Assembly (NCBI GenBank): GCA_022702485.1
Contig: JAJIYY010000004.1
Coordinates: forward strand, 1,860,001 to 1,924,000
Length of the DNA: 64,000 nt
Direction of reading: 5' to 3'
Origin: Simplicillium sp. C3G150-2
Lineage: Eukaryota; Ascomycota; Sordariomycetes; Hypocreales; Cordycipitaceae
In this document: positions 32,992 through 44,810 of the stretch, in pieces
Numbering within the stretch: the first letter of the stretch is position 1
Layout of the letters: every line of letters begins with the position of its first letter
The notes under the pieces: model-generated
The model's database searches: none
The model's input: the letters and a program-made list of their open reading frames with translations, nothing else
What the model was told of the DNA's origin: nothing
Program-made: the position numbers and the translations under genes

Positions 32992-33741
32992 GGTGCAATT
33001 GTCGTCGTTGGTATGGATGCCAACGTGATCTTTCGCAGGAGTGAAGTTCAATTTTCCCTACTAGGGGTTTTCTCATGACTAAGCAGTGCCAGCCCAATAT
33101 CTCTACTTTGCCTCGACATCTGGACATCGTACATCACGCGTTAAATTGTTTTTTCTTTTCTTTTTCGATTCAAGTTTTAAATGATGATTTATATTCCTTG
33201 CCCTTGAAATAATAATAATAATATCAACATGCCTAGCCTGGTTTCAGTGTCTTTGGCACTATATTCATAACAACCATAAGGTCCGCCGGGGCTATTATAC
33301 AACAAGTTGCTCCCCAAAAAGAAAAAAGAACGGAACAAAAACATGACGACTAAAACGCATCTACTTATCCCATGGCATATAGCCCCGACCCCAATCTTCT
33401 TAAGACCTTGCCCTGCAAGGTGTCCCTTCGCGAGTAAATAGAAAGACACAGCCCGCCTGTATTCCCAGCCATGCATGGCAGTCGCTCATATGTTGATTAC
33501 CGGTATTACCACTTCTGTTCAGTGGTGATGTCTTTCCCAGTTATTGGTTGCGGACTATTTCAAACGTATTCAGCTCGTTGAAAGATGTCCAGGATCTCGC
33601 ACTGCTTTGTCTCTCAAGACGCCTCAGTACTAGCAATATCGTTGATATACGTAGTAGACCTTTCCGCGAATAAGAGATGTAAATGAGGAGAAAATTCGGG
33701 TGTAGAATCGTCCAAACGGATCTTACTCTCAGATTTGTCGA
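32992..33741. other. Intergenic region between the RGG-rich gene and PPZ
   Basis: These 750 bp carry the promoter of the RGG-rich gene and the 3' flank of the phosphatase gene, both on the minus strand. T-rich and AAT-repeat patches occur (about 33148-33170 and 33208-33222). No gene is supported. Confidence 0.5.
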
Positions 33742-35446
33742 CTACACGCTTTGAGGCATAACGCTTGCAGGCTATTCGTTGTTAGATAAATCATCCAAAG
33801 AGGTCATTGAGTTATAGTTCCACTTACCGGACTGTTCAACATGTGTTGGCGCTTGTTTCTTCCCTTCTTGATGTGGCTCTTCAGAGCACTCGAGTCGAGA
33901 GGTTTGAGCAATTCGAAACTGCACAGCAGTTCCGATGAGACAGACATGACGGCCCCCCAGTTATCGAATTCGCCGCAATACTAGAAGACATGTTAGCGTG
34001 GCGTCCAGATTATCAGGATTTGTTAAAACTTACATTTGGTGCACTGAACACAGTCACCAACACTCGGTCGTTGAAAAATTCATAGCCATCCTCGACAACC
34101 ATGTGCGCTCGGCAAATGAGATCAAAGTCGTGCACTGCTAAGAAGTCGGTGATAACTCGTTTTCCGAAGCAGTAACTGACACCTCGTTCGTTGGCTTCCC
34201 AATCTTGCTCCATGTCTGCTGGATCGGACCAGAGCAAATCGTTTAGAAGCCCGTAATCGGGGACATCGGTTGGTCGTGCAATGTTGCGAATGTCGTCCAT
34301 GTGGCTCAAGGCTGGTGATAGACCACCGTGAACGCAGAAAATCTTTCCGGCGACAATAGCTGCAATAGGTAGTGTGTTGAAGCAATCAATGAAAGTCTTC
34401 CAAATTTTGACGTTGCATCGTCTCTTGCATTCATCGTAAAACCCGTACACTCTGGTGACATTGGCGCATTCGTGGTTACCGCGGAGGAGAAAGAAGTTCT
34501 CGGGGAACTTGATCTTATAGCAGAGCAGCAGAAGAATAGTCTCAAGAGATTGCTTGCCTCGATCGACATAGTCGCCCAGAAACAGGTAGTTGGCCTTGGG
34601 AGGGAAGCCGCACATTTCAAACATGCGGATCAGATCGGTGTATTGTCCATGCACATCACCGACAATCTTCACTGGCGCATCGAGCTCAAGCAGCGCGGGC
34701 TGGTTCAGGAAGACTTCACGAGCACGCTGGCAGATGGAGACAATTTCGGCATTCTTGAGGCACACGCTCTTGGTGACTTTGCCTGCGTAGCCAGCGTCGA
34801 GGAGGCGGGTAATATAGTCGTCCAGGTCAGCTTCCTTGATCTCCGCCATGGTAGTATTAGAGTTGGAGTCGACCTTGGTAAAATCGTTGGACGGCGACTT
34901 GGGCGGAGGATTAACCACACCCTCTCTCTTTACAAGAATGGGAGTGCCTGGCGCTTGCAAGTGTGTGTTGGCGCTTGCGGCAGCAGAGCACGGTGGTTGA
35001 TCGGAGACGTGGTCGACCTCGCCGGACGCTTGGGCAGCGCTCACATCATGAACGCCGCCCTTGACGGAACTGGATTGGACAGGTGAAGGAGGCGGTTGGT
35101 CATCGAGAATCGGAGAATCGGTCAAAGAGCGAGCAGATAAATCGGAAGAGCTTGGTTTGATTGGTTGGAGGTCGCGGCTGGCGCGAGAGGCGCTTGATCT
35201 CGCGCTGCGCGCCGAGCGCACAGAAGCCGCATCGATAGGTTTGTCGGAGGTGGAATCGCCATTGGGGGACAGAAGCGCAGAGTTGCGCGGGCTATCGGTC
35301 TTGCTAGAAGCCCCGGGGATCTTGGATCGCAGCGATTTGAAAGATCGAGACGACTCCTTTGTGTCGGAGCGGCTGAACGATGGGTAGGACTGGAGGCCAC
35401 CATCTGGAGCAGAGCCTCCTTCCTGTTTCGAGCTCTGGTTACCCAT
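33742..35446 (-). CDS. PPZ1: PPZ-type serine/threonine protein phosphatase
   Basis: Exons 35446-34034, 33980-33828 and 33771-33742 with introns of 53 and 56 bp give 531 residues. The start MGNQSSKQ gives an N-myristoylation site (Gly2, Ser6), as in yeast Ppz1/Ppz2; an ATG 36 bp upstream would destroy it. Residues 2 to about 205 are Ser/Pro/Asp-rich and disordered. The PP1-like catalytic domain follows with GDVHGQY (about 264), GDYVDRG (about 290), RGNHE (about 322), HGGLSP and SAPNYCGEFDN, the last split by intron 1. The final exon codes only nine residues (PASVMPQSV). Ppz phosphatases control K+ transport, salt tolerance and cell-wall integrity at the plasma membrane and are inhibited by Hal3-type proteins in yeast. 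Confidence 0.95.
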
Positions 35447-36349
35447 GATCGCTGGTGCAAATCGGTCACAGAGCGGATTCACGACGAAATCGGTGTCATT
35501 AAGAATTGGTTAGACCGCGGCCAAAGTGGCGACAGGGAAAAACTGCTGTTTAGGTCGGTCGACGAGGGAGCGCGTTGAAAGCCAAGCTGGCAAGAATCAA
35601 TGGATTTGGTTCTTGCGTTGGTTTTTCTGGTTGTGACGAATTCGGAAGCTTGGCAACGGGGAGGGGCAGTGTTTTATGGCGAGTGAAACAAATCTGGCCA
35701 AGGTATGGTTCAGAGCAGCGCGGGCCACGTAACGATTGGTATTCTTGGGGTTTCAATGATCTGTGTCAAGGACAGAGTGAAGCGATAGGATTTTCTTTAA
35801 AAAAAAAAGAAAAGTTTAGAAAGCGACAGTGACTGGCATGCCTCGGAGATAATGACGTCGGGAGGGACGGTTGAAGCGGCTCGTGATGGGCGGATCCCGG
35901 TTTGGGAGCTGCAAGATGGTTGGGAGGGTGAAGGCGGTGCAGGTTCTAGAACTTTTGGTCGGAGGTGATAAAAGCGTCAAGTCCGAACTAGGTACAGTAG
36001 TTGATGTAGGTAGTGGTTCTTGAGACTGGAAATGTTGGCGAAAAAAAGACAGCTTCAGTGTCAGCGATAAATACCTAAATCCGAGAGAGTCAGAGGCAGG
36101 GTAGATAGCGAGTGAAAGTATGAAGAAGGGAAGAAATGAGGAAGATAAGAAATCAAGTCGAGACAGAAGAGTCTCCGCGGCCAAGAAAAAAACAAAAGTT
36201 TTGGCGGCGACGAGAGCTTGTTCTGTACCGCACCTGGACCGCTGCATGACTCCTCCCCCAGAGCCAGAGGCAAAAGCTGGGCTGGAGGTGGCGTAGCGGC
36301 ATGGTGGGCAGTGGGGGAGCTTCTGGCTGTAGGTATCGCCTGTGCCGAT

Positions 36350-36385
36350 GCCAGTGCCAGCGCCAGTGCCAGCGCCAGAGCCAGT
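36350..36385. repeat. Six tandem GCCAGN hexamers
   Basis: Six consecutive six-base units GCCAGT/GCCAGC/GCCAGA, in the probable leader of the PPZ gene. It has no coding support on either strand. Confidence 0.9.
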
Positions 36386-39300
36386 CAGTGGACGGGTGGC
36401 CACTGTTGGAACTGGAGCACCAGCTGTCATTGATAGCCCAAACAACAGAGACTAACGGTGCAATGCCAGGTTGAATCATGAAGAGAAAAAATTGCACAAA
36501 TAAATGAAGATAACCCTCGGACTCTTGCTATACTTTGAAGCTTCATAAAGGAACGATGCGAGCAAAGGAAGCCGAATCCAAGGACACAGCTCCTCGCACA
36601 GGTACAATAGGCGTAAAATTGAAAGTAACAGCCAAAAGAGATCTGCACCACAGCATCGAGAACGATGACGCTCTCCAATGTCGCACAGCAAAAGGTGCAC
36701 GAGAGCCAAAAGGGCCTTGTATTCCAGTGCAATACGAGTTCAAAGACAAAAAGATATGTAACTCACCGTCTCAGCAAACGATCCCAGCAATGTGTTGACG
36801 AGAAAGAGGTAGTGCAAGGAAGAAAAGCGACGAGACAACAGAGAGCTATCAGACGGAAGCTACAAACTCCCACTAGCAGACCAGCTGATGGATCAAGTAA
36901 AGATTGGCGTCAGGCGTGACAAGGAATTAAAGTTTCTAGCGCTAGCCCAACTATCACGAACGCCATGTAGGCCTTGACAGTGAACAGCTCCTGTACCTAG
37001 GGCTTGTCCCTCGACCTATACATACCGACCAGGTCATGCCTGCTTGCATTATTTCGTGTTCGAAGGCCAATAGCAGTCGTGAGCGAGGCATTGGGCTGCA
37101 GCAGGCTAACAAAAATGAGGATTCATTGGTTGTCTCCGGAGAGACGCCACCGCTATACTAACGCATTGGTAGCGTGCTCTAGACTTTGCGCTGATGTCGT
37201 GCGACACTGCACGCGCTACAGCTGCTGCCAACCACCAACCTGATAGTGCGTTTATGGGCTGTATGGGGCTGCCATGTAGCATTACACTGCATTATGGGTA
37301 TTCGAAATGACACGCTATTAAGTAAATTTTTATTTTTATTTTTTGTAAAGTGAATAATTACTTTACCCTCTCTGACAATCTCAACACAGATACTACATCC
37401 GTGCAAATACAACAGTTACTGAGCATTTCAAAGAGCGGACAACGTTAGCCCATTTGAATCCGCGTTCAGACAAGGATTATGCTACACCGAATGAAGCCTT
37501 GGCTCCACCAGCCACTTGCTGCACCTGTGCGCCCGCTGTAATGGCAGTGAGAGAGTCAACTTACAGTGCTCGCGAAGCAGCGCTGTCGGTACCTGTCTGA
37601 TGATGCCCCGACTGCGTTGCATTCCCGGACATCTCTACATAATCCAGCGACGATCAATCTCTGTTGTCTCAATCCAAGCTTCACCGACATCACAAACATC
37701 AACGAAAGCAACAGCAATAACAATAACCAACTACGACGAGTATCTGCCGTAGCAACACCCAGGAGCTTAGAACTCATCATCTCCGACAACGGCTCCTAGT
37801 TTATCAGCAACAACCCCATGTGACCATCGGCTCATCCGTTTCGTTACAGGGATGGCGATTGGAAAACCCAATGAAGTCTATCTTGCCAACCAATCCCAAC
37901 AATCTCGGTGAACTAATTTGTGTTCTGGACTAGATGAAATATGCATCGATAGCACCCATGCATCGTCAAAAACCAAGCTGCCGGGTTTGGGCGTACAGTT
38001 GGGCTCCGTGGACACAAGCCTCCCCGCAGAAAATGCCTGGAATAGGTATAAGTTCCCTGTATGGGCGTAGCTGATTTCATACTGTGGCTATTCTATTAGA
38101 GCCTGTTAGAGCCTGATTGATAGACGGTGAGCAGACGCGTCAGAACTAGTATTCCAGTGAAAAGCCATGGTCTTGGCTTTCTGGAATGGCGGATGAATGC
38201 GACACTTCAGAGGCCGCAATATTGTCCACTGGATATTGGCCGTTGTGGTGAAACGTAAACGTAAATGCCAAGTTCAAAAAGACGATTCAGTTGTAGATAG
38301 AGCGTGACGCCATTTACGAGATACAGTTCCTTTTCTTTACCCGTCCACGCGTCTTCGTTCTATAAATAAGATCTTGTGGCGATGAAGTGCCATGCACAAG
38401 AAGATCTCGACGTTCGGCATGGTGCGACCGGATTGACAAGTGGCAATAAAGTATTCTGCGGGTGATGAACAGCGTGAAAATAAAAAGTCGCTAAAAATCC
38501 ACAGAAATCAAAACATGAGCATGAAGTGCCGCATGGCAGTTTTCATCCATCGCATAGTAGACCAATGAGCTTGGGAATAAAACGGTTCCTGATGTTGCCG
38601 CACGGCGAAAAACGCCCTGCGATTATCTTGAGTGTGGCAAAGACGTTTCTATAATTAGGTGTACGCTAAAGGCCCACGTCTCAAGGCTGTGCAAAGTGCA
38701 TCCCTCCATCCCCTCAGAAAACAAGCGTCGCACTGGGAAATGCCCCCTGTCACTCTGGTCCGGCATGCATCCACAAAAAATAAAGACATTGGCTTGAGCC
38801 ATGCTGACTGAGGACAGAAGCCGTGATGGACAGTGGTGATGCGCCGCTCCATCAGCCAATTGACAGCGCCTCTCTGGTGATGGATGCACCCGACTTACTA
38901 AGTGCCGCACATTGGGGTGGGAGCAGGCCTCTCATTCCACGAATCCTTCCACCGCCCACTGCTGCTCGCGCGATGTTTCCCCTACGCGATGCTGCGCAGT
39001 GTCTGGGCTGTTTTGTGACTGCTGTTCAGTGTCAATGCAGATCTCGGATCCGCATCTCCCAAACATCACCCGAAACCACCCCCATCCTTCGTCGTCGTAA
39101 GCCGTGGCCGCAGGGATGAAAAAGAGAGTTGATGTTCAGTTCTTCAGTGAATTGATTTTCCGATGAATCACTCGATTTTTCCGGTGGAGATTATTCACTT
39201 TCCCCAATTGCACTTTGTGAAGGCACAATTCATGTCGTTTATCCTCGTTGAATCCTGAAGCCTTTTTGCGCCACCAACACGTTGTGTAATGCACTTACTC

Positions 39301-39757
39301 ACTGCGACCAGGCTGGCGGCCCAAAGTCCAGGCTGAATTCGCGCAAACATTTGCGAAAATGCGGCGTGGTTTATCGTTGTTTTAATTTCCATTCGGCGTC
39401 CAATGAGCCCTATTCGAGCAAAACTGTCAGATGTTGAACGACGGAGCGAGCATATAAGCAGGCCAGACCCTTAAAACACCAGCAAGACAGGGACTTGCAG
39501 GGCGCGGCGGTACTGCAATAAACAGCGCATTCACTGCGTAACAGCGATGTACCTCGACGGGAACCCCCTGCACTAGCACTGGCAAGAAAAAAAAAACAAG
39601 GCTCAGCTACGGAGTCGAGGTCCACCCAGGCCACTGAAAAACTCGTCCTCTGTCAGCCTGCTCTGCCACACGCGTGCACCAAGTTGGGCTCGCACAGGCA
39701 CAAGGAGCTGCGGCATCCAACCTGAGCTGCGCCACCACCCCTGCCTCACCCTCCATG

Positions 39758-39862
39758 TGCGCTGTGCCTGCGCTGTGCCTGCGCGTTGACGTTGACGTGC
39801 ACCCCCTGTTGACAGGCGAACGGCCACGCCCGCATCCCCCCGAAATCCTGCAAGCTTATAAA
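39758..39862 (+). promoter_or_regulatory. Probable promoter elements of the SUR7-family gene
   Basis: Two tandem GCTGTGCCTGC copies are followed by two GTTGAC copies and a TGACGTG (CRE-like) core. A CCCCT (STRE in reverse) follows at 39803, and TTATAAA, a TATA-like box, lies at about 39856. The gene's ATG is about 205 bp further on. The motif meanings come from yeast consensus sequences and are inferred. Confidence 0.4.
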
Positions 39863-40066
39863 CAAAGCTGCATCCGCCCTCCTTGCTTTCATCCCATTGT
39901 TTTTATTCCATTATCCGTATTTCCTTTACGTCTATTCCACCGATATTTCTCTCATCTTCTGTCTTCATTCACTTGAAGGTGGAAACATCACGACCCGTCA
40001 CTCCTCCAATCCCTCGACCGGTAAATCAACCTCCGAATCCTAGCACCCGACTTGTAAATCGCCAAG

Positions 40067-41065
40067 ATGGGTAACGTCGGCCGATTTTGTTGCGTTTCGC
40101 TCCCGCTGTTGATGACAGTGGCTGCGCTCGTCGCTATGCTCATTGCTACACTCTCTGGCGTCGCACATAACAACCTCTACTTGCTCAAGGTTGACACCAA
40201 GGACCTCACAATCGACAAGGCAAGTGTAGAGAACATTGTTGCCTCGAACCATGGTCCATTCGGTCATGATTCTCGCGATGCTCCCATCTCCGACAACATC
40301 ACCGCTTCTACTTTGGGTCTGGCCGATTCTTACGAAATCAACCTCTGGGGCTTCTGCTCCAACAAAGATGGCAAGCGAACCTGCGAAAAGGCCCGTTTCA
40401 ACTGGGCTGCCAAGGCTCTCAACACCACCTACCTCGAGACAGTTGGTACTGAAACCCACAACAGGGTTAAGCTGCCCAAGGAGATCTCTGAGTCTCTCAA
40501 GGCCTTCAAGACCATTACCAAGTATACCGAGATTGCCTTCATCGTTGCCATTGTCGCCCTAGGCCTCGAGCTCATCATCGGCATCTTCTCCAACTTCTCG
40601 CGTGCTATTTCTTGCTTGACATGGCTCGAGGCTAGCATCACCACCGTCCTTGTCTTCACTGCTTCCGGTCTTGCTACCGGAATGGCCGCCGTTGTCGTTG
40701 GAGCCATTGAAGCCTCGGATAAGTTCTACGGCGCTCATGGAAAGATCAACACCAGCTTCCTTGCAACCATCTGGATTGGCGCTGCCTTTGCTCTCGGTGC
40801 CAACCTGTTTTGGTTGTTCACCATCTGCTGCTGCAAGCCTGAGCACCGCAGCCGCGACCGCAGCCACCGTGATAGCTACCATGACGGCGAGAAGCTTCTC
40901 CCTACCCGCGGTTACGCCCCTCTTGGCAACGACCATGAAATGACTGGCTACAACAACCAGCACACTAGCCCCAACCCCTACAACAGCTCGTCCGCTCCCC
41001 AGCGCTACCCCAACGGCTCTGGCCGCACCGATCTCGCTTACGAGCCCTACTCCCATCGCGCATAA
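40067..41065 (+). CDS. SUR7/PalI-family tetraspan plasma-membrane protein
   Basis: A single exon encodes 332 residues. Four membrane segments are clear, at about 11-33, 155-176, 187-213 and 230-255. The large first extracellular loop has the family signature NLWGFC (Cys97) with a partner Cys106. N-glycosylation sequons occur in the same loop (NIT at 77, NTT at 119). The second loop is short, and the C-terminal tail of about 75 residues is Arg/His/Asp- and then Asn/Ser/Tyr-rich. Sur7-family proteins mark eisosomes or act in cell-wall and pH sensing (PalI branch). Which branch this belongs to is not certain; the modest tail length suits Sur7-like better than the long-tailed PalI. Confidence 0.9.
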   Translation: MGNVGRFCCVSLPLLMTVAALVAMLIATLSGVAHNNLYLLKVDTKDLTIDKASVENIVASNHGPFGHDSRDAPISDNITASTLGLADSYEINLWGFCSNKDGKRTCEKARFNWAAKALNTTYLETVGTETHNRVKLPKEISESLKAFKTITKYTEIAFIVAIVALGLELIIGIFSNFSRAISCLTWLEASITTVLVFTASGLATGMAAVVVGAIEASDKFYGAHGKINTSFLATIWIGAAFALGANLFWLFTICCCKPEHRSRDRSHRDSYHDGEKLLPTRGYAPLGNDHEMTGYNNQHTSPNPYNSSSAPQRYPNGSGRTDLAYEPYSHRA

Positions 41066-41547
41066 ATGTTCACATGATGATCGGACCAAACCATGAGCGA
41101 ATTTTGTCATTTTGATTAATGCATGGGCGTGTTTTCATATTGCTGGCGTTTGGGTAGATATCTGGACTTGGGGGCTTGGAAATGGCCATGAATGGACTTT
41201 ACGAAATGCTTCTACATAGATAAACAGACATATCGTTCATGAATCAATGAATTATTATCGTTACTACATATTACATTTGAAAATATTGTCGTTATTTCTG
41301 TGCCGTTCATCAACCCTAGTACTCCAGTAGCGTCGTTGGTGATGAGTGGGTTGCGCCAGAGTGCACTCAAAACTTTTGGTGGTGAAAATTTTGGACAAGG
41401 CAATAAACCTATGACTAACAAACCATTCTCACCACAAAGACCATCCCACTTACCCAAACAATACGCTTTTTGCGAAAAGGTAGCCGAGGAAAGTTAATGG
41501 AGATTTCCCACTCATAAAACACTGGCTCCTAGAGCCAAGAAGATAGC
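41066..41547. other. Intergenic region before TRM734
   Basis: About 480 bp of 3' flank of the SUR7-family gene and promoter of the next gene, same direction. No further feature is supported. Confidence 0.5.
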
Positions 41548-44500
41548 ATGGTTGCCGTTGTTGTATGCCCCTCCATTGCCTTCGAGCCGCAGCAACCCCA
41601 ACAGCTAACTCAATTATTCAGAATCAAAATGGGATTTATCCTATTAAACTACACAGGGATCTCTGTCAGACTCCCATAACAGCATTGGCGCTGTATCAAA
41701 CTCCAGCCGGCAAGAAAGTCGTTCTCGCTGGAGAGGATGGAGACGTCGTTTTCTATGACACAGACACCAACCTGGCTGTACACCGGCTACCAGTCTTCCG
41801 CCGACAACCTATACACGGAATTTACGTATCATCATCAGATGGATCAGATGCTGTAGTGTTGGTATGGGGATCATCCTCTGTGGCTGCATTCCCTGCCGAC
41901 TATACACAGCCGTTGAAAGTCGCGCATGCTGTTGCCCCGGACTGGATTTACGATGGAGTCATCTCCCCATTTGACTCTTCCAAGGCGATCTTAATCACGG
42001 CTCATAATGAGACGGTCAGGTTGCAGTATGATATCACCCATAATGTCATCGCGATAGAAGACAAGATTGTGTCGCCGTCGAGGCCAATGTTGTATACCGC
42101 CAAAGCGACCTGGGCAGCGAGAGATGAGATCTTGGTCGCAGCTGGTACGGTGTTTGGAGATATTCTGGTCTGGAAACATCACTTGCAAGAAGACTTACCG
42201 CGAATGCTGTTTTCACTCTCGGGACATGAAGGCTCTATCTTTGGTGTTGACTTGTCACCTTTACTACAACTACCTGATGGCTCATCCATCAGATTGCTCA
42301 TGAGCTGCAGTGATGACAGAACAATTAGGGTCTGGAACGTTACAGAGAACGACGAATTATCAAAACCAAATACCGACACTCAGGTTTCTACCGATACTGG
42401 CTTTCGATGTGCGCCGGAGTACGGAAACGACAACTTTGATCAGGGACGCATCGACGTATTGCCCATCGCCATGGAAATGGGACACGCATCTCGTATCTGG
42501 GGTGTGAAATTTGCGTTACAAACCAGGTCTGACAAAGCGACTGACCAAATACCAATATATTCCTTTGGAGAGGATTCTACGACACAGAGATGGAGTTTAG
42601 ACCTGCACGCAGCGCTGCGAAAACCATGCAGACTATCTCATAAAAAAACATTTTCCCTACACAATGGAAAACATCTCTGGTCTAGGGCCTTGATATGGGA
42701 AGGCAAACAGGCCATCATTGTCACAGGAGGAGCGGATAGCAGGATCTCGTTGATCAACGATACGACTGAGACAACCACGAAGAGTGATTCCGGCTTGATT
42801 GTCGTGGAAGCTCCCGATGTGTTTGAAGACGTCAAAGCATCGAATTCAAAACGAAATGCCGAACTGATAGGTCGATATGATTTCCTAAGTCACGATGATA
42901 TTATTGGCATCACCAATACGGGTAGACTGGCTGTTGGAAAATTCAACGACGTGGGCATTTCGTGGCGCGAGATACCACTGGGAGATATGGCGGAAGATTT
43001 GAAGAATTGCTATGTCCTACGTGCAGTTGGGCACGGCGCAGCAGTGGTTGGAAGTACAAGTGGAAATCTCTATTACTTCCATCTGCCCGATGTAATGGTT
43101 CATGTTGCGACACTGGGTGGTCGCATTGCCGAGATCAATGCGCTCTCACCAACATCGTCAAAGGCTGAGGAAGTTGATGTCCTTGTGCATCTGCATGGAA
43201 AGTCAACTTCTCAGTACATCACATTGGCAAAAGACACGGGGAAGATACTATCCCATATCGGAGCAGAAGGTCTTGACGAAAGATTTGTTGCCGTCTCTGC
43301 TACCAAGATTGGTAACTTGATTGCTATTGGATCCCGACATGGCTGGCTGTCAATATTAAAGCGAGACGGCTCATCGTTTAAATGCATCCTCGACTTTGCT
43401 ACGCGGAGTAGGGATGCAATCACCACAATACTGCCCCTACCATCGATAGACAACGATCCGGAAGCTCCTATCTACATACTCGCCACAAGCCGTGACGGCA
43501 AATATAGAATTTACAACCTCAAGCTCAGCAATGACACGGCCAAGCTTCATCTTATTCACGAAACAGCCCTTCCCTTTGGTCCCATGATTGAAGGTGCATG
43601 GTTCACCAAAGGCCCGAATCCTGAGCTGGTCATGTACGGATTCCGCAGTAAGGACTTTGTGGTCTGGAATGAGTCTCGCCGAGAAGAAATAGCCAACATG
43701 GACTGTGGCGGAGCACATCGGACATTTCGGTTGAGTTATAGCGACGATGTGCTTGGACGATGTCGATTTGCCTTTACAAGGACCTCCAAGCTCCTCATCC
43801 ATTCACAGCCAGGTGTTGCACATACGCCACTGAAGTTAGGCACTCACGGACGCGAAATCAGAGCAATTGCTTCGAATGAAAAGATCATAGCCACTGGAGC
43901 AGAGGATACATCTATTCGTCTCTGGGAGTATGATAGCAATGAGAAGCAGATGCGTCACCTGGCTTGTATGAAGACTCATGTCACTGGTCTTCAGCGTCTG
44001 AAGTGGCTTGGGAACGAATATCTATTTAGCAGTGGTGGAAATGAAGAGTTCTTCGTCTGGAGAGTTACACAGCTAAAAGGGTCAGCGTATGCTGGGGTAG
44101 CTGTTGTCTGCGAAGGTGTCTTTCAAGACAAGACACCAGTTGGCGACTTGCGCATTATGGACTTTGATGTGTCTTGGGTCGACGGCGCCGTAGCTATCGT
44201 CATGGCATTTTCCAACTCCAGCTTCAAGTCTTACAGATATACCCCGATAGCAGGGACGTTCGAATTAGACCATCAGGGATCTTACACCGGGGCGTGCCTT
44301 ACCCAGATTCGGCATCTTGGCAATAGCAGCAAAGGACGTATCCTGACCGCCTCAACCGACGGACACGTCTGCACATGGCAGTCCGACTCCAGCACATACA
44401 GACTAGTATCAAGCACGAGAGTCCACCAAAGCAGCATCAAAAGCCTAGACATGGCGGAGGTGAACGAAAACACCTACGCTATACTGACAGGAGGAGACGA

Positions 44501-44810
44501 TAACGCCCTCGGGTATTTGTCGTTCACACTCGGCCAGGCTGGGGAGTTTACAATTAGGGAAGAGCCCGTTCTGGTTAGGAGTGCGCACGCAGCTGCCATT
44601 AACGGCGCAGTAATGCTGCGCAGGGAGGGTGAGATTATGGCCGTCAGCGTGAGTAACGACCAGCAAATTAAGCTGTGGAGGGTTCGACAGGGGCTGAGGT
44701 TGCTGGCGCAGGCTTATAGCGGAGTAGCTGATGCTGGGGACCTGGTGCCTGTTGGGGAGGGTGTGATGCTGGGGGGAGTAGGGGTGGAGGTTTGGTCTCT
44801 ATCTCAGTAG
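41548..44810 (+). CDS. TRM734: WD-repeat protein Trm734/Rtt10 (WDR6), tRNA 2'-O-methylation cofactor
   Basis: I model two exons: a 15-base exon 41548-41562 (MVAVV) and 41622-44810, separated by a 59-bp intron (GTATGC donor, CTAAC branch, TTCAG acceptor). This gives 1067 residues. A continuous frame from 41565 would put intron sequence into the first 19 residues. The protein has the WDR6 layout: EDGDVVFYDTDT, then the diagnostic LVAAGTVFGDILVWKH, LSGHEGSIFGVDLSP, SCSDDRTIRVWNV and GHASRIWGVKF. Further WD repeats run to the C-terminus (ATGAEDTSIRLWEYD, VSVSNDQQIKLWRV). In yeast the partner is Trm7, which methylates the ribose of the wobble nucleotide 34 in tRNA-Phe, Trp and Leu. The protein is expected to be cytosolic. 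Confidence 0.9.

Larger units (their letters stand above)
35447..40066. other. 4.6-kb divergent gene-poor interval
   Basis: This lies between the PPZ start (minus) and the SUR7-family start (plus). Open frames are short and unsupported. It contains a hexamer repeat (36350-36385) and an AT-rich patch at about 37318-37350. The SUR7-family promoter lies at its right end, around 39750-40066. I see no tRNA or mobile element. Confidence 0.55.

Noticed and set aside
32309..33028. 239-codon Pro/Arg/Ala-rich frame antisense to the RGG-rich gene
   Set aside because: Complement of Gly/Arg codons; no independent support.
34472..35086. 204-codon plus-strand frame inside PPZ1
   Set aside because: Antisense to the conserved phosphatase catalytic domain.
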